In this document: positions 1 to 11,704 of the stretch, one piece after another
Layout: each line of letters opens with the position of its first letter
How positions within the stretch are numbered: position 1 is the stretch's first letter
Assembly (NCBI RefSeq): GCF_019703515.2
Contig: NC_059368.1
Coordinates: 29,753,289 to 29,817,288, forward strand
Origin: Myxocyprinus asiaticus
Lineage: Eukaryota; Chordata; Actinopteri; Cypriniformes; Catostomidae
Reading direction: 5' to 3'
Length of the DNA stretch: 64,000 bases
Program-made: the position numbers and the translations under genes
Notes under the pieces: generated by a model
Seen by the model: only the letters and a program-made list of their open reading frames with translations
The model's database searches: none
What the model was told of the DNA's origin: nothing

Positions 1-1350
<1,350 letters not shown>

Positions 1351-1860
1351 ACAATCTGTTGGATGATGATTTTAATTCTGTAATTAGCAGATTCATTGCA
1401 ATACATTTACAATAGGTTATTGAAGAGTCTGGTTTATTTTCAGATTTATTAATTTATAGTATATTAAAAAGCTGAACCAGCTTAGGCTCTTAAACTTAAC
1501 ACGGTATCTAAAAAACGCGGCACGGCGTTCCTGTATTAGACATTGAAAAATCATAGAGCAATGGTCAAAGACTTAAACTGTGTAAAGTAGTTACATGCAG
1601 TTCTTAACATAAGATGCTATTTGTTCTTGATCTGATGCCAGTTGCAAGAATCCACTTAAGTTGAAGCCACAGTGACAATAGTCTTAAAATTATAACAAAG
1701 GATTTTTTTTTTAACTCCCCAATGAAAATGACATTGTTGGTGTAACATGGCCAGGTCTAAGAGGGGGCTATATTTGTCTTGTGATCCATATTTGTCTTGA
1801 TCCTGCTGACATCCCAGTAAAGCTCCCTGCAGAGAGACGGTGGAGTGACGAGTAGATTCC
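1351..1860. other. Unassigned intronic sequence
   Basis: No exon-like reading frame with splice sites and no recognised repeat family is visible. It probably lies within the pcsk9 intron preceding the 4355 exon. Confidence 0.5.
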
Positions 1861-1863
1861 CCC

Positions 1864-2330
1864 TCAGGGTCCATCACGGCTGGATTGTTCTGTCAGACAA
1901 AGCGAGAGCGAGACAGAGACCCAAGAGCAGAGGAACAGTTCTATCATGAGGGATCCTCCGCGCAGAGCGTGCCCACACTTGAGTGGCAGATCCACGAAGA
2001 AACCTCTGCTGAAGAGTCGTGCACGCCACTCACACACTCCTGGCACGCAGGCAGAGATGGGCAATCAAACAAATACATGAGGCGGACCATCTTGGCAGAG
2101 AGAGTGAGGCAAGTTACTTCACATCAGCAAAACGTGAGGAATCCTCCGTGCAGAGCGCGCCTGCAGGCAAGTGGCAGATCCACGAGGAAACCTCTGCTGA
2201 AGAGTTGTGTGTGCAGCTCACACACTCCTGGCATGCGGGCAGAGACAGGCAACCAAACAGATACACGAGGCAGGACCAATTAGGCAGAGAGAGTGAGGTA
2301 AGTTACTTCACATCAAACACACTTCAACAC
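1864..2330. repeat. Two-copy tandem repeat, unit about 190 bp
   Basis: The segments starting near 1980 and near 2170 share a long diverged unit (gtggcagatccacgaagaaa in the first, the same with one change in the second, then the same downstream order of CTGCTGAAGAG, CACACTCCTGGCA and AGAGAGTGAGGCAAGTTACT). The reading frames over it (up to 132 codons) differ between the copies and look fortuitous. It could be the subterminal tandem repeat of a DNA transposon or part of an LTR element. I cannot name the family. Confidence 0.6.
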
Positions 2331-2549
2331 TAAATACATTCACTAAACTACATTTAGCCACTAAAATCCAGCCATGAACATGACACACAAGGGGATTAAA
2401 TAGGCAGGAACAAACAAGGGACAGGTGCCACTCGCTGGCTGAAAGTTGGCGTGATCAGCGTTCCTATAGAAACGGTGATTCCACGTGCCAGCAGCACCTG
2501 AAACACATGATGGAGAAATGTAAACACCATTTGACCAAAACATACAGAA

Positions 2550-2945
2550 TATGGAGCATGAGTGTCCGGATCCCGACACAGATCGAAACCGAACCATACA
2601 GGACGTCAGGATCCAGACACCATCCTCCGGACATGACACAAGACCGACCGAAGAGTGCATGGCTGTAACTCACAAACGGACCTGTGCGCTCACACAAAGA
2701 ACATACACGAAACACAAGACATGGGATGATGTCATGTTCCCGTCAGATAAAAACCCAAGCTGACAGAATGACAGGACCGCGACATCACTGAAGGGCGTAC
2801 AGCGGTAACTCACACCCGGACTCGTGCATTTAACACAAAAACAGGACACGAAACACAAGACAGAACATGGGGCGATGATGTCAAGGTCCCGTAAAAACAA
2901 ATACCCAACCTGACAAGTTGACAGGACCGTGACACCACCCTAAAG
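2550..2945. repeat. Two-copy tandem repeat, unit about 130 bp
   Basis: Two diverged copies carry, in the same order, gtaactcacac-like, cacgaaacacaagac, ggatgatgtcatg-like and tgacaggaccg blocks (first copy about 2655-2795, second about 2805-2935). The overlapping open frames are not conserved between copies. The repeat directly follows the 1864-2330 repeat, and the two may belong to one larger dispersed element. Confidence 0.55.
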
Positions 2946-4354
2946 GTCAAAGTGCAAGCCACCCCACCCCCCAAAGATAACATCCTAGTACCAGCCCTGT
3001 GGCGTAACCTAATGTAGTCAGGTTGATGTAGTCATACTAAATAATCTAGCAAGAGTGCTGTAGTTCCATATATCAACATGGCTGTGGTTTGGCCGTAGAG
3101 TGCCACAGTTAATACATATGAAAGAACAGCATGATTGCAAGTGTGATATTGCTTTTATACAACAGTTCATCAAACAAGGTAAAGCTACACAATGTATGAA
3201 TGTTGTTCGAGGCACTGGTGTACACTGGATACAGGACATCTTATCAGGGCGAATGGACAATTAAATAATGAAAGAAAGGAAAAGACGGCTATCCGAAAAC
3301 ATGTAATCTGAGCAGGTAAGTGCCATATCTTATGCTGTTGTTTTGACTTATTGGAAAAATTGATGTTTTGAAATAAATGATGTTACAAAAGTTAGGCAAC
3401 ATTTGTTAACATTAGACACAATGATTGCTAGTCTGATAACGTCAAACGTTGTAAAGTTTTTATAACTGCAGGATATTCTGGCCAAATAGACCATGATAGT
3501 CTATGACTAATTTATAGACTGTCATTGTTATCTACCAGTGCTCAACATGGTCAACAAGAAAAATACACACGTGAAAGTGAAGTGAAAAGTTCTGCACCGA
3601 TTACAGTATAATTATTGTATTTCACTGCACACTCACACAGATGCTACTCCCACAAATGTGCTACAGTAGCCGGAGCTTATTTTCTCTGTGAACGAATATG
3701 ACGTGACACACACGGGTGAATGACATGTATATGCAATTTCATGCAAAATCCATCACGACAGCTCTAAAATATAAATCATTATTATAGGTTTATCAAAGTG
3801 TATTTGGGTAAAGACATGGTTTGGAAGATGGATTTTTGTTGTACTCTCTCATTAATAACATTTTGTTATTTTTTAACAGAAAATGTTACATAGTGTAGCT
3901 TTAATAATAAACCAAAAACATATGTTTTAGGCAAAAGGTATATGAATCAATGTTTTTGAACAAATCTTTTAAGAGTACAAAATGCTCTTGTTCACTTCCA
4001 TTGTTTCTGTTGTGAACGAGTCTGTTTTTAAACAAATCAGTTGAGTCAGTGATTGAATGACTCACTCATACTGTAACATAAAAGACACTCAATTGTCGCC
4101 ACCTACTGGAGTAAATATGCAATGTTCAGGAGTTGTCACTGAATGAATCAGTGAATGAACAATGAATCAAAATCCCCAATACTACTTGGTAAGCTAAGAA
4201 CACGGAGAACCGAAGTGATACTAATGGTGAAGCATTGCAGTGCTTTTGGACTATATATCAGAACCCTGCTCATCCAATCAGATTCATGGAATGGAACTCT
4301 TTTATAATTTTGTGTATTTTTCATGAGGTTGATGATGTGTGTGTTTTGTTATAG
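2946..4354. other. Intron sequence upstream of the pcsk9 4355 exon
   Basis: About 1.4 kb with no supported exon. It is AT-rich with short dispersed-repeat fragments of unknown family. It ends in the acceptor tract at 4339-4354 (gtgttttgttatag). Confidence 0.5.
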
Positions 4355-4503
4355 GGGAGGAGCTTCTCTGTCGCTCCATTTGGTCTGAGAGGTCAAGGGC
4401 TGTAAGTTTTGAAACAGCTGGTGCCCGCTGTCGGCCCGGTGAAGAGATGATGAGCTGTTCTACTTTCTCATCAAACGGTGTGCGAGCTGGAGAGAGAATA
4501 GAG
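4355..4503 (+). CDS. pcsk9: pcsk9 exon, fourth from 3' end
   Basis: Flanked by TTATAG at 4349-4354 and GTGTGT at 4504. It reads EELLCRSIWSERSRAVSFET, then ARCRPGEEMMSCSTFSSNGV and GERIE. It starts by completing a split codon and ends in phase 0. This is the end of the first Cys/His-rich module. Confidence 0.9.
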
Positions 4504-7500
4504 GTGTGTATCACTGATTGGTTCAATGACTATTTCTGAACATTGCATATTTACTCCATCATTGTATCAGTGATAGAGAATTGAGTATTTACAGTGATAT
4601 GCACAAAATATACAGTACGTAACAGTTTCACTTGTCAACCTCAAGTAAATAAAATTTTAGCTCACCAGCGTATATCAGATATATTTATTAATTCTCTCTA
4701 ACAGGAGAGAGATGGACAGAAAGAGTGTGTTGCTGTCAATGGGAATGGAGGGCAAGGTGTGTATGCTGTAGCTCGCTGCTGCACAGGGCATAAGGGTCAT
4801 TGCCAGATTTGGGAGAGTCCTCAGAAGGGAATGGATGCAGAATGTCCTAGCACAGACCAACAGCTAACAGGTGACAGCTGCCTTCACACTGCATGTAATG
4901 TCTTACACAGTGTTTGCAAATTCTGGTGAACATTAATTAAGGGATTGTTTCAGATTCAATGCAAGGTAAGGTCGACTGACAGCATCTGTGACTTAAAGGG
5001 ATAGTTCACACAAAAATGAAAATTCTCACATTTTTTTACTCACCCTCATTCCATTCCAGATGTGTATGACTTTCTTTCTTCTGCAGCACACAAATGGAGA
5101 TTTTTAGAAGAATATTTCAGCTCTGTAGGTCCATACAGTGCAAGTGAATAGGTGCCAAAATCGACGCATTACTGCATTACTGAAAACAAACAAATTGCAT
5201 GCACAGTAATACATTTATTATAAAATGAAAGTCTGTGGGGCTTTGCTTCAGAATAGAGGTTAAAATATTCACTGTTTTGAAAGTATAGCCATAATGTCCA
5301 GACCACATAATTTTGGTAACCTTCGGATGATATCCACTTGTGAAAGGACGTAACGTAACTATCTGTAAAGCACTTTTTACATGAAGTAAACTCTACCCAT
5401 AGGAATTATGTCAGTGATAGAATCAGGGCCCATATTCACAAAGATTTTGGTCTTACCACTTGGAGTTCTCCAAAGAGTTCTTAGCTAAGAGTTTTTACTT
5501 TAAACCTATTCACAAAACTGCTAGGAGCAAGTTTTACTAAGGAAATTTTAAGAGTAAGGCGGAGTTGACCTAGCTGCTGTGGATTACTTCACATTCTATC
5601 AACACGCTCTCTTAAATCAGCCAAAGTGATTGGTATCAGGGAACCATTATTTGTCAACAAATTCATAAAAGACAGACAGTAGGAAGTGTATATTATTAAA
5701 TTCATTTATTCGGAGTGACTGTTTGCACTAGGCAGGGCCATATCTCAGCATATGGGAGCCCTAAGTGAAATCCTACTTACATTTTCTAGTTACATTTTCC
5801 CTTCCCTCTCGTGCCACAAGGGGGCCCCTTATAACTGACTAATTCAGCCATAACAGCTACCTGAGTCTGACTTGCAGCTTTTAGTATGTTTAAAAAAAAA
5901 GTAACAAAAACAAATTACCTTGCTTTGCGGGGCCCCCTGGTGGCTTGGGGCCCCAAAGCAGCTGCTTACTGTATACCACTTATAGCTAGAAACGGCCCTG
6001 GCACTAGGTGTAAATAGCACCTGACACACAGCATGGATATTTGCACATAAATAGTCTGGTGAAAACAGAAATTAAATACAAACTACGCTCCTGGTGTCGT
6101 TACAGTGGCGTAGTGTATAAAGATGGTGTGGATGTGCTTTTATCAGGCAGATGTTCCAGTTTCGATTCCCCCCTTTGTCCCACTTTTCTCCATCCTATTT
6201 CCTTTCTCCACTCTTAATATTTTCTTGAAGACTAATTATAATAATAAATAAAAGTTAATATAAAGGTTGATTGCCCAACAGTTATTTGGTCATGGTGGGT
6301 AAAATTAACAATGGTTTTACTACAGTGATTTGAGGTAAATATAGTAACCATGTATACATTTGTGGTTACTATGATTTTACTACAAAATACCACAGTGATA
6401 CTATGGTTGTTGTAATAAAACCATGGTTAAGGGAAGGTCAGGGTAAAGTTTAGGGGTAGGGGTTGGTGTAGGATGTCTGTGGGACTCTAAACAAACACAA
6501 TAAACATGCTGTAGAGATGCCCCTATACTGGATGTTAGTATTTAATTAGGGTTGAAAATACTATCTTCCACTATTTGGACGGGTTCAAATATCATCTAAC
6601 ACTATTTGCACTTAGTGCAAAGAAGATGCTTTTTGTTACTATTTGAACTTAGAAATAGAAATTATCTGCAGTCTCTACAAGTTAATAAAATAATTTCAAT
6701 CAATAATCTCATTGACAACTGAAATCAATATTTCATGTCCATTTATTTGCTAAAATTAGGTTGAGTTTTTCTCAATTTCTCTGTTTGACAATGTATTTTA
6801 GAAGTTTTTAGTTGATTGTCTTATTATATTTCTATCCACATGTTGTCTACCCCTGCAGGCTGCAGTTTTTTCTCAGAATCTGGAGACATATCGGCCTCTG
6901 ATCGACCTCTACATGGCAGTCGCAGGGCATGTCCTGCTAGAAGGGGTGTGATGTCATATGCCACCTGTTGCCACGCCTCCACTCTGGAGTGCCGGCTGAA
7001 AGAACACGACCCCACGGGTTTCAGCAAGCAGGTCACTTACCCTTACAAGAAGTTTCCATTCACTCAATGACAGCTTGCCACACAAAACCAATATCATTGG
7101 GTCTCTTGTACTAATAACTGTCTACAATTGTTCTTACTTGTGTGTGAAGAAAAGGGTCTCGTGTAAAATTTCTGCTGGAATAGGTGCGTATGCACAACAT
7201 TTTTCGAACTCTCATTCTAATATTGATGAACCTGGCATACTATAAACTGTGAGCGTGTGCCCATAGTTAGTTATTAATTACCATATTACAAGCTCAAACC
7301 ATCTACATTTAAGGACTTTCCACACAACATCACATGTACAGCGATTTATCACTTTCTGCTAATGTATACTTACGCTCTCTAAAGATATGGAATCGCAACA
7401 CCATTTGAAACACAAAAAACACCTTTTATTATTTATAGGCTTAGGTTAAACGTGACCAGCTTTATGAAGAACCTGCCAAAGAGTGTGCAATAACACCTAT

Positions 7501-7543
7501 CAATTTTGTTTCAATAACATAAAGTAAAATTTAGGTTCACCTA

Positions 7544-7584
<41 letters not shown>

Positions 7585-10500
7585 CACAGTTGAAGTCAGA
7601 TGTTTATATACACTTAGGTTGAAGTCATTAAAACTAATTTTTTAACCACTCAACTGATTTAATATTAGCAAACTATAGTTTTGGCAAGTCGTTTAGGACA
7701 CCTACTGTGTGTATGACACAAGTGATTTTTCACAATTCCAGTGGGTAAGTTTACATACACTAAGTTAACTGTGCCTTTAAGCAGCTTGGAAAATTCCAGA
7801 AAATGATGTCAAGCCTTTAGACAATTAGCTTCTGATAGGAGGTGTACTGAATTGGAGGTGTCCCTGTGGATATATTTTAAGGCCTACCTTCAAACTCAGT
7901 GCCTCATTGCTTGAAATCTTGAGAAAATCAAAAGCAATCAGCCAAGACCTCAGAAAAAAAGGTGGACCTCCACAAGTCTGGTTCATCCTTGGGAGCAATT
8001 TCCAAACGCATGAAGGTACCACGTTCATCTGCACAAACAATAGTACGCAAGTATAAACACCATGGGACCACGCAGCCATCATACCGCTCAGGTAGGAGAC
8101 GCATGCTGTCTCCTAGAGTTGAACGAAGTTTGGTGCGAAAAGTGCAAATCAATCCCTAACAACAGCAAAGGACCTTGTGAAGATGCTGGAGGAAACAGGT
8201 AGACAAGTATCTATATCCACAGTAAACGAGTCCTATATCGACATAACCTGAATGGCTGCTCAGCAAGGAAGAAGCTACTGCTCCAAAACCACCATAAAAA
8301 ATCCAGACTACAGTTTGCAAGTGCACATGGGGACAAAGATCTTATTTTTGGAGAAATTTCCTCTGGCCTGATGAAAGAAAAATTGAACTTTTTGGTCATA
8401 ATGACAGTCGTTATGTTTGGTGGAAAGAGGATGAGGCTTGCAAGCCGAAGAACACCATCCATCCGTGAAGCATGGGGGTGGCAGCATCATGTTGTGGGGG
8501 TGCTTTGCTGCTGGAGGTACTGGTGCACTTCATACAATAAATGGCAACACGAGGAAGGTAAATTATGTGGATATACTGAAGCAACATCTCAAGACATCAG
8601 CAAGGAAGTTAAAGCTCTGCTGCAAATGGATCTTCCAAATGGACAATGACCCCAAGCATACCTCCAAAGTTATGGCAAAATGGCTTAAGGACAACAAATT
8701 CAAGGTATTGGAGTGGCCATCACAAAGCCCTGACCTCAATCCAATAGAAAATTTGTGGGCAGAACTGAAAAAGCATGTACGAGCAAAGAGGCCTACAAAC
8801 CTGACTTACAGGTTTTAGTTTGTAACTACACCAGTTCTGTCTGGAGGAATGGGCCAAAATAACTAATTGTGAGAAGCTTGTGGAAGGCTACCCAAAATGT
8901 TTGACCCAAGTTAAACAATTTAAAAGCAATGCTACTAAATACTAACAAATGTAAACTTCTGACCCACTGGGAATGTGATGAAAGAAATAAAAGCTGAAAT
9001 TAATCATTCTCTCTACTATTATTCTGACATTTCACATTCTTAAAATAAAGTAGTGATCCTAACTGACCTCAGGCAGGGAATATTTTCTACGATTAGATGT
9101 CAGGAATTGTGAAAAACTGAGTTTAAATTTATTTGGCTAAGGTATATGTAAACTTCTGACTTCAACTGTAGATATAGCCAAAGGTTTGGAATAATGTACA
9201 GATTTTGCTCTTATGGAAAGAAATTGTTACTTTTATTCACCGAAGTGGCATTCAACTGATCACATTGTATAGTCAGGACGTTAATAACATAGAATAAATA
9301 CTATTACAATTTGAAAACAAAATGTTCAGAACTTCTTAAACTACAAAGAGTTCTCATCAAAAAATCCTCCATGTGTAGCAATGACAGATTTGCAAATCTT
9401 TGGCATTCTAGCTGTCAGTTTGTCCAGATGCTCTGGTGACTTTTTACCCCACGCTTCCTGTACCACATGCCATAGATGTGGCTGTCTTATTGGGCACTTC
9501 TCACACACCTTAAAGTCTAGCTGATCCCACAAAAGCTCAATGGGGTTAAGATCCATAACACTCTTTTCCAATTATCTGTTGTCCAATGTCTGTTTCTTTG
9601 CCCACCTTTTCTTTTTGTTTTTCTGTTTCAAAAGTGGCTTTTTCTTTGCAATTCTTCCCTGAGTCTTCTCTTTATTGTTGTAAACAAAACTGGTATTGAG
9701 CAGGTAGAATTCAATGAAGCTGTCAGCTGAGGACATGTGAGGCGTCTATTTCTCAAACTAGAGACTCTGATGTACTCACCCTCTTGTTTAGTTGTACATC
9801 TGGCCTTCCAACATCTCTTTCTGTCCTTGTTAGAGCCAGTTGTCCTTTGTCTTTGAAGACTGTAGTGTACACCTTTGTATGAAATCTTCAGTTTTTTTGG
9901 CAATTTCAAGCATTGTACGGCCTTCATTCCTCAAAGCAATGACTAACAGACGAGTTTCTAGAGAAAGCTGTTTCTTTTTTGCCATTTTTAACCTAATATT
10001 GACCTTAAGACATGCCAGTCTATTGCATACTGTGGCAACACAAAAACAAAGACAATGATAACTTCATTTAACAAACCAAATCAAATCAAATCACTTTGTC
10101 ACTCAACCATAGTGTAACAGTGGGTGAAAGTCTTGGGTGCAGTTCCAAGCAACATAGCAGTCATGATAGTGATGAGACATATACCAATTTACAATAAACA
10201 TCAGATTTACACAACACAATTTACATATCTAATATACACATAATTACACACAACACAATATACAAATAATAATATACAATGTACAGTATACAATACACAC
10301 AATATAGAATACACATTATACAATAAAAAAAGTATATATACTATATATAGAATGTACAGTATGTTGTATTGTACTGTATTGACATTCAGGCTGTCGGTTG
10401 ATAGTCAGTTGCCAGTGTGTTGTTAAGAGAGAATATAATTTATGACAGTCCAGTGTAAGATTAATAAAGTGCAGTGCTGATGTATATTGATCATGAGAGA

Positions 10501-11704
10501 TCAAGAGTTCAAAAGTCTGATTGCTTGGGGGAAGAATCTGTCATGAAGTCGGCTGGTGTGGGTCCTGATGCTACTCCTTGAAATAACCACACCGTCTTTT
10601 TCCAGAGCAGCTGGAGGTTACCTGTGGGTTTTTCTTTGTTTTCCGAACAGTTCTTCTGGCAGTTGTGGCTGAAATCTTTCTTGGTCTTCCTGAGCTTGGC
10701 TTGGTATCAAGTGATCCCCGAATTTTCCACTTTTAATAAGTGATTGAACAGTACTGACTGGCATTTTCAAGGTCTTGGATATCTTTTTATCCTTTTCCAT
10801 CTTTATATAGTTCCATTACCTTGTTATGCAGGTCTTTTGACAGTTCTTTTCTGCTGCCCATGGCTCAGTATCTAGCCTGCTCAGTGCATCCACGTGAGAG
10901 CTAACAAATTCATTGACTATTTATACACAGACACTAATTGCAATTTAAATAGCCACAGGTGTGGGAAATTAACCTTTAATCGCTATTTAAACCTGTGTGT
11001 GTCACCTTGTGTGTCTGTAACGAGGCCAAACATTCAAGGGTATGTAAACTTATGATCAGGGCCATTTGGGTGATTTCTGTTATCATTATGATTTAAAAAG
11101 GAGCTAAACAACTATGTGATAATAAATGGCTTCATATGATCATTATCCTTAAATAAAAGACAGTTTTATTGCATGATCAGTCATATTTTCAAAATCAATG
11201 CCAAAATTTCTGCCAAGGTATGCAAACTTTTTAGCACAACTGTATATATATATATACTTTATATATTCTCATTTTAGATTAACACATGGCATTTTTTAAG
11301 GGCATCAAGTGTCAGTGAGTTTTGCATACATGTGATTTAAGCCGATTTTATCCTAAATTTAGTACATGAATATCTACTGGTCACAATTTAAATATAAGGT
11401 TTTTAAAGCAAGTCACAGACCATTTAATCTTTTGTACCACTGTGCATTTTAAACACCATGACTTAAATTAAAAATTTAAAAACCTACATCATTTGGCTTG
11501 GTTCTCTTACAGGTGGAGGTTTCATGTGAGGGTTCATGGACACTAACAGGGTGTGAGGCTCTGACACGTGATTGTGTCACTCATGGTGCATACGCTCTTG
11601 GAAACACCTGTGTAGTTAATACATCTGGAGGAGACAGAGGAGCTTCGGCAATCGCCACCTGCTGCAGGCTCCGCCCCTCCCAGCAGCAGCTATCAACAGC
11701 ATGA
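4355..11704 (+). CDS. pcsk9: pcsk9, last four coding exons (gene level)
   Basis: Proprotein convertase subtilisin/kexin type 9 is a secreted, catalytically self-limited S8 family protein that binds the LDL receptor and directs it to lysosomal degradation. This segment joins 4355-4503, 4705-4870, 6859-7031 and 11513-11704. Phases fit exactly and there is no internal stop. The product is the C-terminal Cys/His-rich domain, seen as recurring Cys with CC pairs (ARCC, ATCC, ATCC) and the blocks RSIWSERS, GQGVYAVARCC, CCHASTLECRLKEH and WTLTGC. From memory these four exons match exons 9-12 of the 12-exon human gene. The prodomain and S8 catalytic exons lie left of the window. It is convergent with usp24, as in mammals. 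Identification by sequence memory is strong; the exact start of the first exon rests on an ATAG acceptor. Confidence 0.93.
4705..4870 (+). CDS. pcsk9: pcsk9 exon, third from 3' end
   Basis: Acceptor CTCTAACAG at 4696-4704, donor GTGACA at 4871. It encodes ERDGQKECVAVNGNGGQGVY and the CC pair of AVARCCTGHKGHC. It ends in phase 1, which the next exon completes as Gly. Confidence 0.93.
4997..5340. mobile_element. TTAA palindromic MITE, left part only
   Basis: TTAA at 4993-4996 is followed by AGGGATAGTTCAC and the usual GTATGACTTTCTTTCTTCTGC block of the family seen complete at 55728-56404. The right inverted arm is missing or too diverged, so the right boundary is approximate. Confidence 0.7.
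5420..5700. repeat. Dispersed repeat of unknown family
   Basis: Starts with ggcccatattcacaaagatt and contains several copies of short TTAGCTAAGAGT/TTACTAAGG-like words, as in a common fish non-autonomous DNA repeat. No target duplication could be read. Confidence 0.4.
5733..6000. mobile_element. 268-bp hAT-type MITE with perfect 8-bp target duplication
   Basis: GCACTAGG is duplicated exactly at 5725-5732 and 6001-6008. The ends are CAGGGCCATATCTCAGC and the inverse of GCTAGAAACGGCCCTG, an imperfect terminal inverted repeat. The 8-bp duplication and CAGGG-type ends are typical of hAT elements. It has no coding capacity. Confidence 0.85.
6105..6180 (+). repeat. tRNA-like SINE head (degenerate)
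   Basis: agtggcgtagtgtataaaga followed about 40 bp later by gtttcgattcccc resembles the A and B boxes of a tRNA-derived SINE. The body is not identifiable. The sequence is too diverged to be a functional tRNA gene. Confidence 0.4.
6290..6860. other. Intron with accatggttttactac-type repeats
   Basis: Between 6300 and 6440 short words around ATGGTTTTACTAC and their complements recur, as they do at 45560-46020. The remainder up to the acceptor at 6843-6858 shows nothing identifiable. Confidence 0.4.
6859..7031 (+). CDS. pcsk9: pcsk9 exon, second from 3' end
   Basis: Acceptor CTACCCCTGCAG ends at 6858; the donor after FSKQ is GTCACT, a weak but canonical GT site. It encodes GCSFFSESGDISASDRPLHG, then RRACPARRGVMSYATCCHAS and LECRLKEH. 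It enters in phase 1 and leaves in phase 0. Confidence 0.93.
7545..7584. repeat. (TG)n(TA)n microsatellite
   Basis: A dinucleotide run abuts the left end of the Tc1 element at 7587. TA runs are frequent landing sites for Tc1/mariner elements. Confidence 0.9.
7587..9168 (+). mobile_element. Tc1/Sleeping Beauty-like element, inactive, about 1.58 kb
   Basis: The outer inverted repeats are CAGTTGAAGTCAGATG at the left and the inverse CTTCTGACTTCAACTG at the right, next to TA. Each end also has the inner direct-repeat copy (AAGTTTACATACACTAAGTT near 7748), so it is IR/DR type. The length is normal for the group. The transposase lies on the + strand (see 7915-8940). Confidence 0.93.
7915..8940 (+). 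pseudogene. Tc1-like transposase pseudogene (Sleeping Beauty group)
   Basis: A DDE transposase reading frame in pieces. The expected start codon is changed to TTG, and there is a frameshift in the poly-A near 7950. The paired-like DNA-binding region MDLHKSGSSLGAISKRMKVP continues to VRKVQINP, where a TAA interrupts it at 8157. The catalytic half is readable at 8438-8818, with [23 protein letters not shown] and SPDLNPIENLW. A further frameshift follows TNLTYRF. It cannot make an active enzyme. Confidence 0.9.
9171..10085 (-). mobile_element. Tc1-like element, internally deleted, copy A
   Basis: Starts directly after the previous element with ATAGCCAAAGGTTTGGAATA. The - strand encodes the transposase N-terminus (9628-9927: KLPKKLKISYKGVHYSLQRQ) and C-terminus (9341-9571: LNPIELLWDQ and LTARMPKICKSVIATHGGFF). 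The catalytic centre between them is missing. Copy B at 49035-50257 has the same deletion junction. The right inverted repeat is absent, replaced by the repeat at 10086. Confidence 0.85.
10086..10575. repeat. Dispersed fish repeat, family not named
   Basis: Begins caaatcaaatcactttgtca and ends near gtgggtcctgatgctactcc. It contains cagtgggtgaaagtcttggg and attgcttgggggaagaatct. I recognise the consensus as an abundant fish interspersed sequence but cannot name its class. It sits exactly between two truncated Tc1 elements. Confidence 0.5.
10572..11244 (-). mobile_element. Tc1-like element of a third subfamily, copy A, truncated
   Basis: The outer end at 11060-11244 closes with GCACAACTGTA. 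The - strand carries a transposase N-terminus starting near 10862 (MGSRKELSKDL) with KKISKTLKMPVSTVQSLI at 10745-10800. Internal deletion brings codons for VVISR (near 10575-10600) next to the DNA-binding region. The other end is missing. A related copy B lies at 50356-51484. Confidence 0.8.
11513..11704 (+). CDS. pcsk9: pcsk9 terminal coding exon
   Basis: Acceptor GGTTCTCTTACAG at 11500-11512. It reads VEVSCEGSWTLTGCEALTRD, then HGAYALGNTCVVNTSGG and AIATCCRLRP, and stops at TGA 11702-11704. It has one Cys more (the C of TRDC) than I recall in the human exon. Confidence 0.94.
   Translation: MEVSCEGSWTLTGCEALTRDCVTHGAYALGNTCVVNTSGGDRGASAIATCCRLRPSQQQLSTA

Noticed and set aside
1885..2333. 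Two overlapping + strand frames of 132 and 104 codons
   Set aside because: The two tandem repeat units are read in different frames, so the peptide is not conserved between copies.
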